A program made the position numbers and the translations under genes. A stretch of 64,000 nucleotides of DNA from Thiocystis violacea. Lineage in GTDB: Bacteria; Pseudomonadota; Gammaproteobacteria; Chromatiales; Chromatiaceae. Where the stretch lies: positions 50,975 to 114,974 of the forward strand of contig NZ_NRRG01000009.1 in the NCBI RefSeq assembly GCF_016583575.1. The letters are read 5' to 3'. The notes under the pieces are model-generated. The model worked only from the letters and a program-made list of their open reading frames with translations, was not told the origin of the DNA and did not search any database. Shown piece by piece: positions 22,319 through 31,682 of the stretch (its first letter is position 1; each line of letters opens with the position of its first letter).

Positions 22319-23683
22319 CTAGACGTTGGCGATCGACATGGCCGAGCCGCGCCGCAGATAGAAATACCAGGTCATGAAGAGCATGGAGGCATAGCAGCCG
22401 AGGAAGACCCCGAAGCCGCCGGCAATGCCGGCCTCGGCGAAGACGCGCGGGATGAAGAAGGCGCCGAGCGAGCCGATGGCCCCGGCGACGCCGATACAGC
22501 CGCCCGCCAGCCGACGCGCGGTGACCAGTTTGGCGGGATCGAGCTGGCCGGTCGCCGGGTCCATGGCGCGCACCCGGAAGGCGGCGGGGATCATGCGGTA
22601 AACGGTGCCGTTGCCCATGCCGGCGGCGACGAACAGCAGCAGGAAGAGCCCGAGGAAGAGCGGGAAGTTCAACTGCTCCAGTGTCAGCACCAGGCCCAGG
22701 CTGCCGATGCACATGAGGGTGAAGACGATCATGGTCATGCGCGCCCCGCCGTAACGGTCCGCCAGCCAGCCGCCGATCGGACGCATCAGGGCGCCCATGA
22801 GCGCGCCGATGAAGACGACCTTCACCGAAACCTCCGGGAATTCCGACTTCAGAAGCGTGGCGAAGGTATTGGCATAGCCGATGTAGGAGCCGAAGGTGCC
22901 GATGTAGAGCCAGGCGATGATGAAGGTGTTCTTCTCCGCCATCGCCAGCCCGAAGCTCTTGATGTCGGCCCGCGCGCAGGTCAGGTTGTTCATGAAGAAG
23001 AAGGCACCCATCGCCGCGATGATGCAGAGCGGGATGAAGATCAGACCGGCGCGATCCAACGCCAGACCGCCAGCGGTGATGATGACGATGGGGATGGTGA
23101 ACTGCACCCAGGCGACGCCCAGATTGCCGCCCGAGGCGTTCAGACCCAGCGCGGCGCCCTTGACGCGCTCCGGGTAGAAGAAGGAGATGTTCACCATGGA
23201 GGAGGTGAAATTGCCCGCACCCAGTCCCGCCAGGCTCGCGATGATGATCAGCAGCCAGAAGGGCGTGGTCGGATCGCTGACCGCGTAGGCGAGTCCCGCC
23301 GAAGGGATCATCAGCAGCAGGGCCGAGGCGATGGTCCAGTTGCGCCCGCCAACCACCGGGACCGTGAAGGTATAGAGAAAGCGCATCAGGGCGCCGGTGA
23401 GTCCCGGCGCGGCGATCAGCCAGAAGCGCTCGTCGGCGGTGAAGGTGAAGCCCGCGTCCGGCAGGCGTGGGACGACCATGCCCCAGACGCCCATCATGGC
23501 GAAGCCGAGGAACTCGGCGAACATGGACCAGATGAGATTGCGGCGCGCGATCCGCTTGCCGACCGACTCCCATTGCGTGGTCTTCTCGGGGTTCCAGTTG
23601 GTGATCCAGCGGCCAGGCTTGGTCTCCAGGTGAGCATCGGCGGCGGTGGCGCCGCGCGGCAGGGCATCGGCGGTCGTGGACAT
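22319..23683 (-). CDS. narK: NarK nitrate/nitrite transporter
   Basis: 454-residue major facilitator with 12 predicted helices. The nitrate signature regions are present: GLGAGNFTSSMVNISFFYPE in the first half and AAGMGNGTVYRMIPAAFR in the second. It would import nitrate, or exchange it for nitrite, to supply NarG. ATG at 23683 is preceded by GAGGAG; an in-frame ATG 36 bases upstream is less likely. It follows a small membrane/coiled-coil gene and precedes a universal stress protein on the same strand. Confidence 0.93.
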   Translation of the reverse strand: MSTTADALPRGATAADAHLETKPGRWITNWNPEKTTQWESVGKRIARRNLIWSMFAEFLGFAMMGVWGMVVPRLPDAGFTFTADERFWLIAAPGLTGALMRFLYTFTVPVVGGRNWTIASALLLMIPSAGLAYAVSDPTTPFWLLIIIASLAGLGAGNFTSSMVNISFFYPERVKGAALGLNASGGNLGVAWVQFTIPIVIITAGGLALDRAGLIFIPLCIIAAMGAFFFMNNLTCARADIKSFGLAMAEKNTFIIAWLYIGTFGSYIGYANTFATLLKSEFPEVSVKVVFIGALMGALMRPIGGWLADRYGGARMTMIVFTLMCIGSLGLVLTLEQLNFPLFLGLFLLLFVAAGMGNGTVYRMIPAAFRVRAMDPATGQLDPAKLVTARRLAGGCIGVAGAIGSLGAFFIPRVFAEAGIAGGFGVFLGCYASMLFMTWYFYLRRGSAMSIANV

Positions 23684-23773
23684 GGGCGTCTCCTCGTGGC
23701 TTCGATGGGCGGATCGCAAGTGACGGGCAACCGGACGTCGCGACTTGCGCAGGCTGATCGGGAGGCTGCGGCC

Positions 23774-24238
23774 TCAGTCGCCGCTGATCCGTTGCACCTC
23801 CGTCGACGCGCCGCGCGCGCCCGCCTGCTCCCGCTGGAGCGTCGCGATCTCCTGCTTGAGGCCGGCGATCATCCGCTCGGCATCCTCCAACTGCGTCATG
23901 AAGGCCGCGAGATCGGTCCGGTAGGTCTGATCCTTGGTCAGACGCTCGCTGATCTCGGTCTTGAGGTCATCCGACTGCTTCTTGACCACGGCGATGGTCT
24001 GAATCAACCGCGCCCCGCCCGCCTTGATCGCAAGCCCCGTATCCAGCGGCTCCTTGAGCCGAAGGATGAAAGCGGTGCCGTCCTTGGTGTACTTCGCGCT
24101 CGGTTCCCGCAGGAAATAGGTGTCGACGAGAAAGTAGGCGGTGAGCGCGCAGGTGGCGACCATCAGGGTCGACAGCGGAACCAGGTTCGGACGCCAGGGC
24201 TCGCGCCCCGTGTGCGATGGGATTGCGGTCTCGGGCAT
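23774..24238 (-). CDS. Membrane-anchored coiled-coil protein upstream of narK
   Basis: 154-residue protein with one hydrophobic helix near the N-terminus (about residues 19-40, VPLSTLMVATCALTAYFLVD) and a long, charged, heptad-rich C-terminal helix (about 80-142), so it is probably an inner-membrane protein with a periplasmic coiled coil. I recognise no family. It precedes narK by 90 bases on the same strand, and the shared dyad at 24445-24460 is upstream, so it probably heads the narK transcript. Confidence 0.65.
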   Translation of the reverse strand: MPETAIPSHTGREPWRPNLVPLSTLMVATCALTAYFLVDTYFLREPSAKYTKDGTAFILRLKEPLDTGLAIKAGGARLIQTIAVVKKQSDDLKTEISERLTKDQTYRTDLAAFMTQLEDAERMIAGLKQEIATLQREQAGARGASTEVQRISGD

Positions 24239-24489
24239 GGTGACCTCCAGTGTGCGGTGATGGATGACGGCGGATGGCGAGGCGGCGCTCGCCGCGTACT
24301 CCAGCCTTCAGCACAAAACAGGCCATGGATCAGGGGAATGCCCTCGGCATCGACAGGGCGCGCGGGCGGGAGGATTCAGGGACGACCGAGAGGGACTCGG
24401 CGTCTGTCAGCGGGGACAAAATGGCGTGGGAAGCGGCCGGGGGCGCGACACTTTGTCGCATCCGCTCACGGTCGAGCCCGATCGCGAGA
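24239..24489. other. Intergenic region holding the narK-unit promoter
   Basis: About 250 bases without a supported gene. The only structured signal I see is the dyad at 24445-24460, listed separately. The 3' end of the cysB-like gene abuts the right side. Confidence 0.5.
24445..24460. promoter_or_regulatory. Second copy of the nar-linked operator candidate
   Basis: GCGACACTTTGTCGCA: a perfect GCGACA-N3-TGTCGC inverted repeat plus one base. The same element with one extra T is at 19076-19092 upstream of narG. Both lie some 170-210 bases upstream of minus-strand start codons. Confidence 0.45.
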
Positions 24490-25437
24490 CTAGGAAAGGT
24501 GCGCGTTCGCCAACTGTCGAGAGGCGGTTTTTGCGCGATCGATGGGGCCGCCGGTCTCGGCCTTGAAGAGCGCGATGAAGTGGCTGTGAAACTTGCGCAG
24601 GTGCTTATCCCGCGCATGAGCGATCTTGGTCACTTCCCAGGGAAAGAGCGCGCTGAGGTCGCGCAGGCCGAGATCCGCGTCTTCCTCCGCCTGATAGGCC
24701 ATGGCGGCGATGATGCCGACGCCGAGTCCTTCGCGGACATAGGTCTTGATGACGTCGGTGTCGGCGGCGCTCAGGACCACCCTGGGGCGCAGCCCGGCCT
24801 TGGCGAAGGCGTCGCTGAAGCCGCCGCGCCCGGTGAAGCCGAAGACGTAGGTGACGATCGGGTGCTCGCAGAGACTGGCCAGGGTCAAGGGCTCCAGGTC
24901 GAGCAGCGGATGTCCGCGCGGCGCGATCAGGCCCCGGTTCCAGCGATAGCAGGGAATGGCCTGGAGACCGATTTCCTCGCCGAGCGCCTCGGTGCAGATC
25001 GCCAGGTCCACGCGATCGCGCAGCACCAGGTCGACCAGTTGTCCCGGCGTGCCCTGATGGATCTGTAGCTCCACCTCCGGATAGGCGCCGACGAAGCGCC
25101 GGATGACCGGCGGCAGCACATAGCGCGCCTGGGTATGGGTCGCGCCCAGCCGCAGCACGCCGCTCGCCTCCTCGACGTGATCGCGCCCCACCGCAAGGAT
25201 GTTGCCGGTCTGACGCAGCGCCTCCTCCGCGTAGCGCGCGACCTGTCCGCCGACCTCGGTCAGCCCGACCAGACGCTTGCCCTGACGCTCGAACAGGGGC
25301 GCGCCGATCTCCGTTTCCAGGTGCTTGAGGTGCTGGGTCACGGCGGACTGCACCAGGTGCAGCCGCTCGGCCGTGCGGCTGACATTGAAGTGGGTCTCGA
25401 CCAGCGTGATCAGGGATCGCAGTTGGCGCAGTTCCAT
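24490..25437 (-). CDS. CysB-like LysR-type transcriptional regulator
   Basis: 315-residue LysR regulator. The N-terminal winged helix (about residues 1-60) includes LVETHFNVSRTAERLHLVQS and VTQHLKHLETEIGAPLFERQ; the rest is a periplasmic-binding-like effector domain with YVFGFTGRGGFSDAFA, as in CysB, which senses O-acetylserine, thiosulfate or sulfate. It is divergent from cysJIH across a 136-base gap, the classic arrangement for a regulator of the adjoining operon, so control of sulfate assimilation is a firm inference. CysB is normally about 324 residues. Confidence 0.87.
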   Translation of the reverse strand: MELRQLRSLITLVETHFNVSRTAERLHLVQSAVTQHLKHLETEIGAPLFERQGKRLVGLTEVGGQVARYAEEALRQTGNILAVGRDHVEEASGVLRLGATHTQARYVLPPVIRRFVGAYPEVELQIHQGTPGQLVDLVLRDRVDLAICTEALGEEIGLQAIPCYRWNRGLIAPRGHPLLDLEPLTLASLCEHPIVTYVFGFTGRGGFSDAFAKAGLRPRVVLSAADTDVIKTYVREGLGVGIIAAMAYQAEEDADLGLRDLSALFPWEVTKIAHARDKHLRKFHSHFIALFKAETGGPIDRAKTASRQLANAHLS

Positions 25438-25573
25438 ATCAATCCTCGCGATAACGATTCATGAATCATCATTTTATGTCGTCTCGCACCCCTGCCTAGA
25501 CTCTGGCGCACGGGGGCAATCGCCCGAATGGCGTCCAGTGCGACGCATGACCGATGCCAGGGGATTCCGAACG

Positions 25574-27358
25574 ATGGCGCTGACACACCTGAACGCCCTG
25601 ACCAGTCCGGTGGACGACCGGCAACTGCGCGCGCTCCAGATCGCGCTCAAGGACCTGTCGCCGACCCAGATCGCCTGGGTCAGCGGCTATCTGGCGGGCC
25701 TGAGCGGTCATGCGGTACCCGCCGCTGCCGAGCCCGCTCCCGTCGCCACCGTCAGCCTCCTCTACGGCTCGCAGACCGGCAATGCCAAGGCGGTCGCGGA
25801 GCGGCTCGGCGAGCGGGCGCTCGGCCAGGGGATTGAGATCCGGGTGCGCTCCATGGGCGACTTCGGCCCGCGCCGGCTGATCAAGGAGCGCCTGGTGCTC
25901 TTCCTCGTCAGTACCCACGGCGAGGGCGAGCCGCCCGACAGCGCCCAGGCGCTGCACGCCTTCCTCCATGACCCGCGCGCGCCGCGCCTGGAGCAACTGA
26001 GCTACGCCGTCATGGGTCTGGGGGATTCGAGCTACGAGCACTTCTGCCGCACGGCGGTCGACTTCGATCGGCGGCTCGCGGAGCTGGGCGCGCGGCGCAT
26101 CCTGCCGGTGCAGTGCTGCGATCTGGACTACGCAGCCGACTCCGAGCGCTGGTCGGCGGATGTCCTGGAGCGGCTGGCGCAGCTCGCGCCCGCCCGGCCG
26201 AGCAACGTGGTGGCGCTGCCGGGCGCGCGTCCGAGCCCGCCGCCCACTGTCGCCAAGGACACCCCCTACCCCGCGACCCTGCTGGAGAATCGCCGCATCA
26301 CGACCCAGGATGCGGTCGCGGACGTGCGCCATCTAGCCCTGTCGATCGACCCCAGCGCCCTGAGCTACCAGCCGGGCGATGCCTTGGGGATCTGGTTCCA
26401 CAACGATCCGGCGCTGGCCGACGCGGTGCTGACGACGCTCGGACTCGACGGCGAAGCGCCGGTGCGCCTGGCCGACGCGGAGCTGGGTCTGCGCCAGGCC
26501 CTGATCGAGCGGCTGGAGCTGACGCAACTGCATCCGGCGAGCGTCCGCGCCTGGGCCGAGCTGACAAAGGCGCGGGAGCTGACCGAGCTGGCGACGGATG
26601 CCGCCGCCCTGCGGGCCTATGCGAGCGAGCGTCAGCTCATCGACCTGATCGCGGACCATCCCGCCCGCGTCGAGGCCGAGGCGCTGGCCGGCCTGCTGCG
26701 CCCGCTCCAGCCGCGGCTTTACTCGATCGCCTCCAGTCAGGCGGAGTGCGAGGACGAGGCTCATCTCACGGTCGCGGTGCGGCGCTACCAGGCCCACGGC
26801 CGAGACCATCTCGGCGGGGCCTCGGGCTTCCTGGGGGAGCGGGTCGGCGAGCGGGATGCGGTGCGCGTCTATGTCGCCGAGAACGAGAGCTTCCGGCTAC
26901 CGTCGGACGGCGACACGCCGCTGATCCTGATCGGGGCCGGTACCGGTGTGGCGCCCTATCGCGCCTTCCTGCAACAGCGCGCGGCCCAGGGTGATTCGGG
27001 GCGCAACTGGCTGGTGTTCGGCAACCGGCACTTCCACCGCGACTTTCTCTACCAGCTCGACTGGCAAGCGCAGCGCAAGGCCGGCCGGCTGGATCGGGTC
27101 AGCCTCGCCTTCTCGCGCGACGGGGCCGGGAAGCGCTATGTCCAGCACGCCCTGCGCGAAGAAGGGCGCGAGCTGCTGCGCTGGATCGAGGACGGCGCGC
27201 ACCTCTATGTCTGCGGCGCAACCGCCATGGGCCAGGCCGTGCACCAGGCCCTGCTGGACATCCTGACCACCGAGGCCGGACTCGCTCCCGAGGCCGCCGA
27301 GCAGTCCCTCGACGCCCTGCGCCGCGAGGCGCGCTACCACCGAGACCTCTACGCATGA
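25574..27358 (+). CDS. cysJ: CysJ sulfite reductase flavoprotein alpha component
   Basis: 594-residue diflavin reductase that passes electrons from NADPH through FAD and FMN to CysI. Domains in order: a leader segment, a flavodoxin-like FMN domain starting SLLYGSQTGNAKAVAERLG (about residue 64) with STHGEGEPPDSA, an FAD domain with RLYSIASSQAE, and an NADPH domain with GAGTGVAPYRAFLQQRAAQG and a C-terminal YHRDLYA aromatic end. ATG at 25574 has AGGGG at suitable spacing; starts further upstream fall in the divergent promoter. Its stop overlaps the cysI start by four bases. Confidence 0.94.
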   Translation: MALTHLNALTSPVDDRQLRALQIALKDLSPTQIAWVSGYLAGLSGHAVPAAAEPAPVATVSLLYGSQTGNAKAVAERLGERALGQGIEIRVRSMGDFGPRRLIKERLVLFLVSTHGEGEPPDSAQALHAFLHDPRAPRLEQLSYAVMGLGDSSYEHFCRTAVDFDRRLAELGARRILPVQCCDLDYAADSERWSADVLERLAQLAPARPSNVVALPGARPSPPPTVAKDTPYPATLLENRRITTQDAVADVRHLALSIDPSALSYQPGDALGIWFHNDPALADAVLTTLGLDGEAPVRLADAELGLRQALIERLELTQLHPASVRAWAELTKARELTELATDAAALRAYASERQLIDLIADHPARVEAEALAGLLRPLQPRLYSIASSQAECEDEAHLTVAVRRYQAHGRDHLGGASGFLGERVGERDAVRVYVAENESFRLPSDGDTPLILIGAGTGVAPYRAFLQQRAAQGDSGRNWLVFGNRHFHRDFLYQLDWQAQRKAGRLDRVSLAFSRDGAGKRYVQHALREEGRELLRWIEDGAHLYVCGATAMGQAVHQALLDILTTEAGLAPEAAEQSLDALRREARYHRDLYA

Positions 27359-29034
27359 ACGCACCCCTGCACGAGAACGAGCACATCAAGGTCCGCAGCC
27401 GCTACCTGCGCGGCACCCTGAGCGAGAGCCTGGCCGACGGGCTGACCGGGGCGCTCGGCGGCGACGACGCCCAGATCAGCAAGTTCCACGGCTTCTACCA
27501 GCAGGACCATCGCGACCGGCGCCAGGAGCGTCGCGAGCAGTATCTGGAGCCCTACTTCGGCTTCATGCTGCGCGCGCGCCTACCGGGCGGGGTCTGTACG
27601 CCGGCGCAGTGGCTCGCCATCGACGGCATCGGCCGCGAGCTGACCAGCGGCACCCTGCGTCTGACCACGCGCCAGAGCTTCCAGTATCACGGCATCCTCA
27701 AGAACAACCTCAAGTCGGTCATCCAGGGCATCAACCAGGTCATGATCGACTCGATCGGCGGCTGCGGCGACGTCAACCGCAACGTGCTCTGCAACCCGAA
27801 TCCGGTCGAATCCAAGCTGCATCGGGAGGTCCATGACTGGGCCAGACGCATCAGCGAGCACCTGCTGCCGCGCACCCGTGCCTACCACGAGCTGTGGCTC
27901 GATGGCGAGCAGGTCGGCGGGGACGCCGAGCCCATCTACGGCGAGTCCTATCTGCCGCGCAAGTTCAAGACCGCCGTGGCCGTGCCGCCGCACAACGACG
28001 TCGATGTCTTCGCCAACGACCTGGGCTTCGTCGCCATCGCCGAGGACGGGCGACTGCTGGGATTCAACGTCCTGGCCGGCGGCGGCATGGGCGCGACCCA
28101 TGGGGATCGGTCCACCTATCCGCGCCTGGCGAGCGAGCTGGGCTTCATCGCGCCGGAGCACACCCTCGCGGTCACCGAGGCCGTGGTGACGACCCAGCGC
28201 GACTTCGGCGATCGTCAGGACCGCAGTCACGCCCGGCTCAAATACACCATCGAGCGGATGGGCCTCGCGGCCTTCCGTGCCGAGGTCGAGCGCCGCGCGG
28301 ACCTGCGGCTCGCCCCAGCGCGGCCGGTGCGCTTCACCGACCAGGGCGACCGCTATGGCTGGGTCAGGGGCGAGGACGGACACTGGCATCTGACCCTCTA
28401 CATCGAGAGCGGACGCCTGAGCGACGGCCCCGGCCGGAGCAACATGGCCGGGCTGCGCGAGATCGCCCGCATCCACCAGGGCGATTTCCGCATCACGCCG
28501 AATCAGAACCTGATCGTGGCACGGGTGCCGGAGGACCGGAAGCACGCCATTGAGGCCCTGGCACGCGACCATGGCCTGCTGGCCGAGGGACGCTCGCCGC
28601 TGCGGCGCAACGCCATCGCCTGCGTGGCGCTCCCGACCTGCCCGCTCGCCATGGCCGAGGCCGAGCGCTACTTCCCGGATTTTCTGGACCGGGTCGAGCA
28701 TCTGGCCGCCAAGCACGGGCTCGCGGATCAAGGCATCGTCGTGCGCATGACCGGCTGCCCCAACGGCTGCGCCCGGCCCTATCTCGCCGAGCTGGCCCTG
28801 GTCGGCAAGGGGCCGGGCCGTTACAACCTCATGCTCGGCGGCGACGGCATCGGCACCCGGCTCAACCGACTCTATCGCGAGAACCTCGACGAGACCGGCA
28901 TCCTGGCCGAGATCGACAGCCTGTTCGGGCGCTTCGCCGAGAGCCGCCAACCCGGCGAGCGCTTCGGCGACTATCTGATCCGCGACGGCCTCGTCCGGGC
29001 GGTGGTGAATCCAGCGGAAGACTTCCATGACTGA
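27355..29034 (+). CDS. cysI: CysI sulfite reductase hemoprotein beta component
   Basis: 559-residue sirohaem and [4Fe-4S] protein that reduces sulfite to sulfide with six electrons. Cluster-binding cysteines are visible in [14 protein letters not shown] and, further on, [20 protein letters not shown], the C-X5-C plus C-X3-C type arrangement that also carries sirohaem. The substrate-side arginine block [12 protein letters not shown] is present near residue 105. It overlaps both neighbours (cysJ by 4 bases, cysH by 8), so the three proteins are translated from one mRNA. Confidence 0.95.
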   Translation: MNAPLHENEHIKVRSRYLRGTLSESLADGLTGALGGDDAQISKFHGFYQQDHRDRRQERREQYLEPYFGFMLRARLPGGVCTPAQWLAIDGIGRELTSGTLRLTTRQSFQYHGILKNNLKSVIQGINQVMIDSIGGCGDVNRNVLCNPNPVESKLHREVHDWARRISEHLLPRTRAYHELWLDGEQVGGDAEPIYGESYLPRKFKTAVAVPPHNDVDVFANDLGFVAIAEDGRLLGFNVLAGGGMGATHGDRSTYPRLASELGFIAPEHTLAVTEAVVTTQRDFGDRQDRSHARLKYTIERMGLAAFRAEVERRADLRLAPARPVRFTDQGDRYGWVRGEDGHWHLTLYIESGRLSDGPGRSNMAGLREIARIHQGDFRITPNQNLIVARVPEDRKHAIEALARDHGLLAEGRSPLRRNAIACVALPTCPLAMAEAERYFPDFLDRVEHLAAKHGLADQGIVVRMTGCPNGCARPYLAELALVGKGPGRYNLMLGGDGIGTRLNRLYRENLDETGILAEIDSLFGRFAESRQPGERFGDYLIRDGLVRAVVNPAEDFHD

Positions 29035-29746
29035 GACCAATCTCGACGCCATTCTGGCCGGCGACCAGGCCGCGCTCGCCGCCGTCAACCGTCGCCTGGA
29101 GAACCTGCCGGCGGAGGACCGCGCGCTCTGGGCGCTGGAGGAGCTGCCGGAGCGGCATGTCCTGACCTCCAGCTTCGGCGCCCAATCGGCCGTGCTGCTG
29201 CACATGCTGACCCTTCTGAAACCGGACATCCCGGTGATCCTGATCGACACCGGCTACCTGTTCGCCGAGACCTACCGTCTGATCGACGAGTTGAACGACC
29301 GGCTCGCGCTCAACCTCCAGGTCTATCGCCCCGCGCTCTCCCCCGCCTGGCAGGAGGCGCGGCTCGGTCGGCTGTGGGAGCAGGGCGCGGGCGGCATCGA
29401 CCAGTACAACTGGATGAACAAGGTCGAGCCGATGGAGCGCGCCCTGAGCGAGCTGGAAGCCCGCGCCTGGTTCGCCGGACTGCGCCGCGAGCAGGCGCGC
29501 AGCCGCGCAGACTTGCCGGTGTTGCGGGTGCAGGACGGGCGCCTCAAGGTCCACCCCATCATCGACTGGCGCGAGGCGGACGTGCATCGCTACCTGCGCC
29601 GCCACGACCTCCCGGACCACCCGCTACGCCATCAGGGCTACGTCTCCATCGGCGACATCCACACCACCGCGCGGCTCCTGCCCGGCATGCTGGAGGAAGA
29701 AACCCGCTTCTTCGGCCTTAAGCGCGAATGCGGGCTGCATCGGTAA
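29027..29746 (+). CDS. cysH: CysH phosphoadenylyl-sulfate (PAPS) reductase
   Basis: 239-residue reductase that turns PAPS into sulfite with thioredoxin. The PP-loop-like [13 protein letters not shown] (about residue 47) and [15 protein letters not shown] are conserved, and the catalytic cysteine is in the C-terminal ECGLHR. The two extra CC pairs of APS-type, iron-sulfur assimilatory reductases are absent, so PAPS is the expected substrate. No cysD, cysN or cysC is in the window; they must lie elsewhere. Confidence 0.93.
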   Translation: MTETNLDAILAGDQAALAAVNRRLENLPAEDRALWALEELPERHVLTSSFGAQSAVLLHMLTLLKPDIPVILIDTGYLFAETYRLIDELNDRLALNLQVYRPALSPAWQEARLGRLWEQGAGGIDQYNWMNKVEPMERALSELEARAWFAGLRREQARSRADLPVLRVQDGRLKVHPIIDWREADVHRYLRRHDLPDHPLRHQGYVSIGDIHTTARLLPGMLEEETRFFGLKRECGLHR

Positions 29747-29996
29747 TCAAGATCGCCGAGGTCTATTGCATCGGCGCGCCAATCAAGGTTGATGATCCCG
29801 TTCGGAGTTGTTTGGGACGGTCGACGCGGAGTCGGCGATGGGGAGGTTCAGGTTTCAGGCGGCCGACCGGGTGCCAGGTATACTGTCGGGAAGGCTTCCC
29901 CGGAGTTCAGGTGCCTGCTCGCACCTGAAGTGCCGAGCAGAGAACAGGGAAATTAAGCCTGGTCCCTTCTTCCCCTTTTTTCCTCCGGAGAGAGAC
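29747..29996. other. Spacer between cysH and the VapBC pair with one strong hairpin
   Basis: No gene is supported. The main feature is a perfect 9-bp stem with a 6-base loop, TTCAGGTGC-CTGCTC-GCACCTGAA, at 29906-29929. It lacks a T-run and sits about 70 bases before the antitoxin start; it may be a terminator for cysJIH or part of the toxin-antitoxin promoter. Confidence 0.5.
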
Positions 29997-30230
29997 ATGC
30001 TATCCGTCCATGCGGTCTACGAAGACGGTCAGGTCAAGCTGCTGGAAGATCTGCCGGCGGTTCGCCGGGCGCGGCTGATCGTCACGGTCGTCGACCCGAT
30101 ACCCGAAGCGGCAGCCGACGCCGCCGCATCCACCCCGGCTGATCTATTCGACGATCTGATCGGCGTCATCGACGTTCGCGAGGACGGCGCCGAGGGGCAC
30201 GACCGTTATCTCGTCGGGCAGGGAAAGTGA
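29997..30230 (+). CDS. Antitoxin partner of a PIN-domain toxin
   Basis: 77-residue protein. Its N-terminus, MLSVHAVYEDGQVKLLEDLP, resembles DUF104/AF2212-like and related short beta-hairpin antitoxins, and the acidic C-terminal part (DLFDDLIGVIDVRED) would wrap the toxin. ATG at 29997 is preceded by CCGGAGAGAG. It overlaps the PIN toxin start by four bases (GTGA), typical of toxin-antitoxin operons. Family naming within VapB-type antitoxins is uncertain. Confidence 0.75.
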   Translation: MLSVHAVYEDGQVKLLEDLPAVRRARLIVTVVDPIPEAAADAAASTPADLFDDLIGVIDVREDGAEGHDRYLVGQGK

Positions 30231-30643
30231 AGCCGCCAGCGTTCGTCGATACCGGTTACTGGATCGCACTGTTGGACCGCCGCGATCAACATCATAGGGT
30301 TGCGAAAGATCTGTTGCCCCGGTTGTTGGGCTCGCACCGGGTCGTGCTGTCAGACTTCGTCCTGTTCGAAACGCTGACCTACCTCAACTGCTCCGTGGGC
30401 CGTCATGATCTCGCAGTCCGATTCCTCGACAAGTTGGCGGCGGGCGGGTTTGACGTCGTAGAAGTGGGCCAGCCGGTGAAGGAGCAGGCGCTCGCGCTGT
30501 TTCGGCAATATGCCGACAAGGATTTCAGCATCACCGACTGCTGTAGTTTCGTCGTCATGCGCGATGCCGGTATCGCACATTTCGCCGGCTTCGATGCACA
30601 TTTCGAACAGATGGGATTCGTCTCTTTGCTCCATCGATTGTGA
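30227..30643 (+). CDS. VapC-type PIN domain ribonuclease toxin
   Basis: 138-residue PIN-domain protein that would cleave RNA with Mg2+. The four acidic residues expected are visible: Asp in AFVDTGYWIAL (about residue 8), Glu in DFVLFETLTYL, Asp in KDFSITDCCSFVVM and Asp in FAGFDAHFEQMGF. It starts with GTG inside the antitoxin stop. A toxin at full length with an intact active site suggests the module is functional. Confidence 0.88.
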   Translation: MKPPAFVDTGYWIALLDRRDQHHRVAKDLLPRLLGSHRVVLSDFVLFETLTYLNCSVGRHDLAVRFLDKLAAGGFDVVEVGQPVKEQALALFRQYADKDFSITDCCSFVVMRDAGIAHFAGFDAHFEQMGFVSLLHRL

Positions 30644-30660
30644 CCCGCACAGCCCACGTA

Positions 30661-30685
30661 GGGCGGAACGCGATAGCGGTTCCGC
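30661..30685. repeat. Palindromic repeat, copy 1 (left of the Mrr-like gene)
   Basis: A stem of GCGGAAC facing GTTCCGC around GCGATAGC. The core CGGAACGCGATAGCGGTT recurs in the same orientation at 31738-31758, just beyond the other end of the Mrr-like gene. Either a dispersed REP-type unit or direct repeats bounding an acquired segment. Confidence 0.7.
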
Positions 30686-30794
30686 GACCTTGGCTACCCC
30701 TCGCCGCCAAGGGCGTGGCGACAACGAAGGATGTGATTGGGTGGAAAGCGTAAGCAAACTTGGCCCCTACTCTAGATACGGAGAGACCTAAAGA

Positions 30795-31682
30795 ATGGGA
30801 AGACGACACCGCAACAGCGATATGGAGCACTGGATCGATGCGGCGTCGATCCTGCCGTGGTGGGCCGCGTTGACTCTCGCGGTAATGAGCTATGCGCTGC
30901 TCCACTGGCTGGCTGCGTCTCCGACGCCGCAAGTCACCAACCCTCATGATCTTTCCGGCCCGATCATCGCGCAGATGCTCCGAACAGGCGCGCTGATCGG
31001 GCAGTACCTCCTGCCATTCGTCTTCGGTCTCGGTGCCATCGTCTCGGTGCTGAAGGCGCGCCGCAACACGCGCCTGCTCGCTCAGGCCAAGTCAACTCTG
31101 GGCAATGACGACTTGAAAAGCCTCTCGTGGCAAGACTTCGAACACCTTGTTGGCGAGACATTCCGGGAACGCGGCTTCTCCGTCACCGAGACACGCTCGG
31201 GACCGGACGGCGGGGTCGACCTGGAGCTGCGCAAGGATAGCGAGCTGCATTTGGTGCAATGCAAGCGTTGGCGGGCACGCTCGGTTGGCGTCGAGATCGT
31301 ACGCGAGCTTTATGGGGTCATGGCCGCGCGCGGGGCGGTGGGCGGTTACGTGGTATCGTCCGGCACCTTCAGCCAGGAGGCACGGCAGTTCGCCGCCGGA
31401 CGCAATATCGAGCTGTGGGATGGCCCAAAGCTGAAAGCGATGATCCACGCGACGGGACGGCGGTCGCCTGGATCAGCGGCGATCCCCGCCGCGAAGCGCG
31501 CCCCTGAGGGTGCGGGGATCAAGCAGGATGCCGGGATGACTGCGCCCGTCTGTCCGACATGTGGTGCGGCCATGGTGTTGCGCACGGCTAAACGTGGAGT
31601 CGAGGCCGGCAAGCCATTCTGGGGCTGCTCGACCTTCCCGAAGTGCCGTGGTACCAGGCCGCATGCCGCGGAACGGGCGTGA
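30795..31682 (+). CDS. Membrane-anchored Mrr-type endonuclease with C-terminal zinc ribbon
   Basis: 295-residue three-part protein. Two hydrophobic helices (about residues 22-40 and 62-80) are followed by a PD-(D/E)XK nuclease domain of the Mrr_cat type: FEHLVGETFRERGFSV, the metal-binding Asp in GPDGGVDLEL and the QxK catalytic motif in LHLVQCKRW. The C-terminus has a topoisomerase-type C4 zinc ribbon, CPTCGAAMVLR and CSTFPKCRG. Such proteins are thought to cut foreign or modified DNA. It is alone, with no methyltransferase, flanked by matching repeats and toxin-antitoxin pairs, so a defence-island setting is likely. ATG at 30825 (MEHWID) is an alternative start. Confidence 0.85.
   Translation: MGRRHRNSDMEHWIDAASILPWWAALTLAVMSYALLHWLAASPTPQVTNPHDLSGPIIAQMLRTGALIGQYLLPFVFGLGAIVSVLKARRNTRLLAQAKSTLGNDDLKSLSWQDFEHLVGETFRERGFSVTETRSGPDGGVDLELRKDSELHLVQCKRWRARSVGVEIVRELYGVMAARGAVGGYVVSSGTFSQEARQFAAGRNIELWDGPKLKAMIHATGRRSPGSAAIPAAKRAPEGAGIKQDAGMTAPVCPTCGAAMVLRTAKRGVEAGKPFWGCSTFPKCRGTRPHAAERA

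Noticed and set aside
22193..24493. Plus-strand open frame of 766 codons opposite narK
   Set aside because: Antisense shadow rich in Arg, Gly, Glu and Asp, without domain features.
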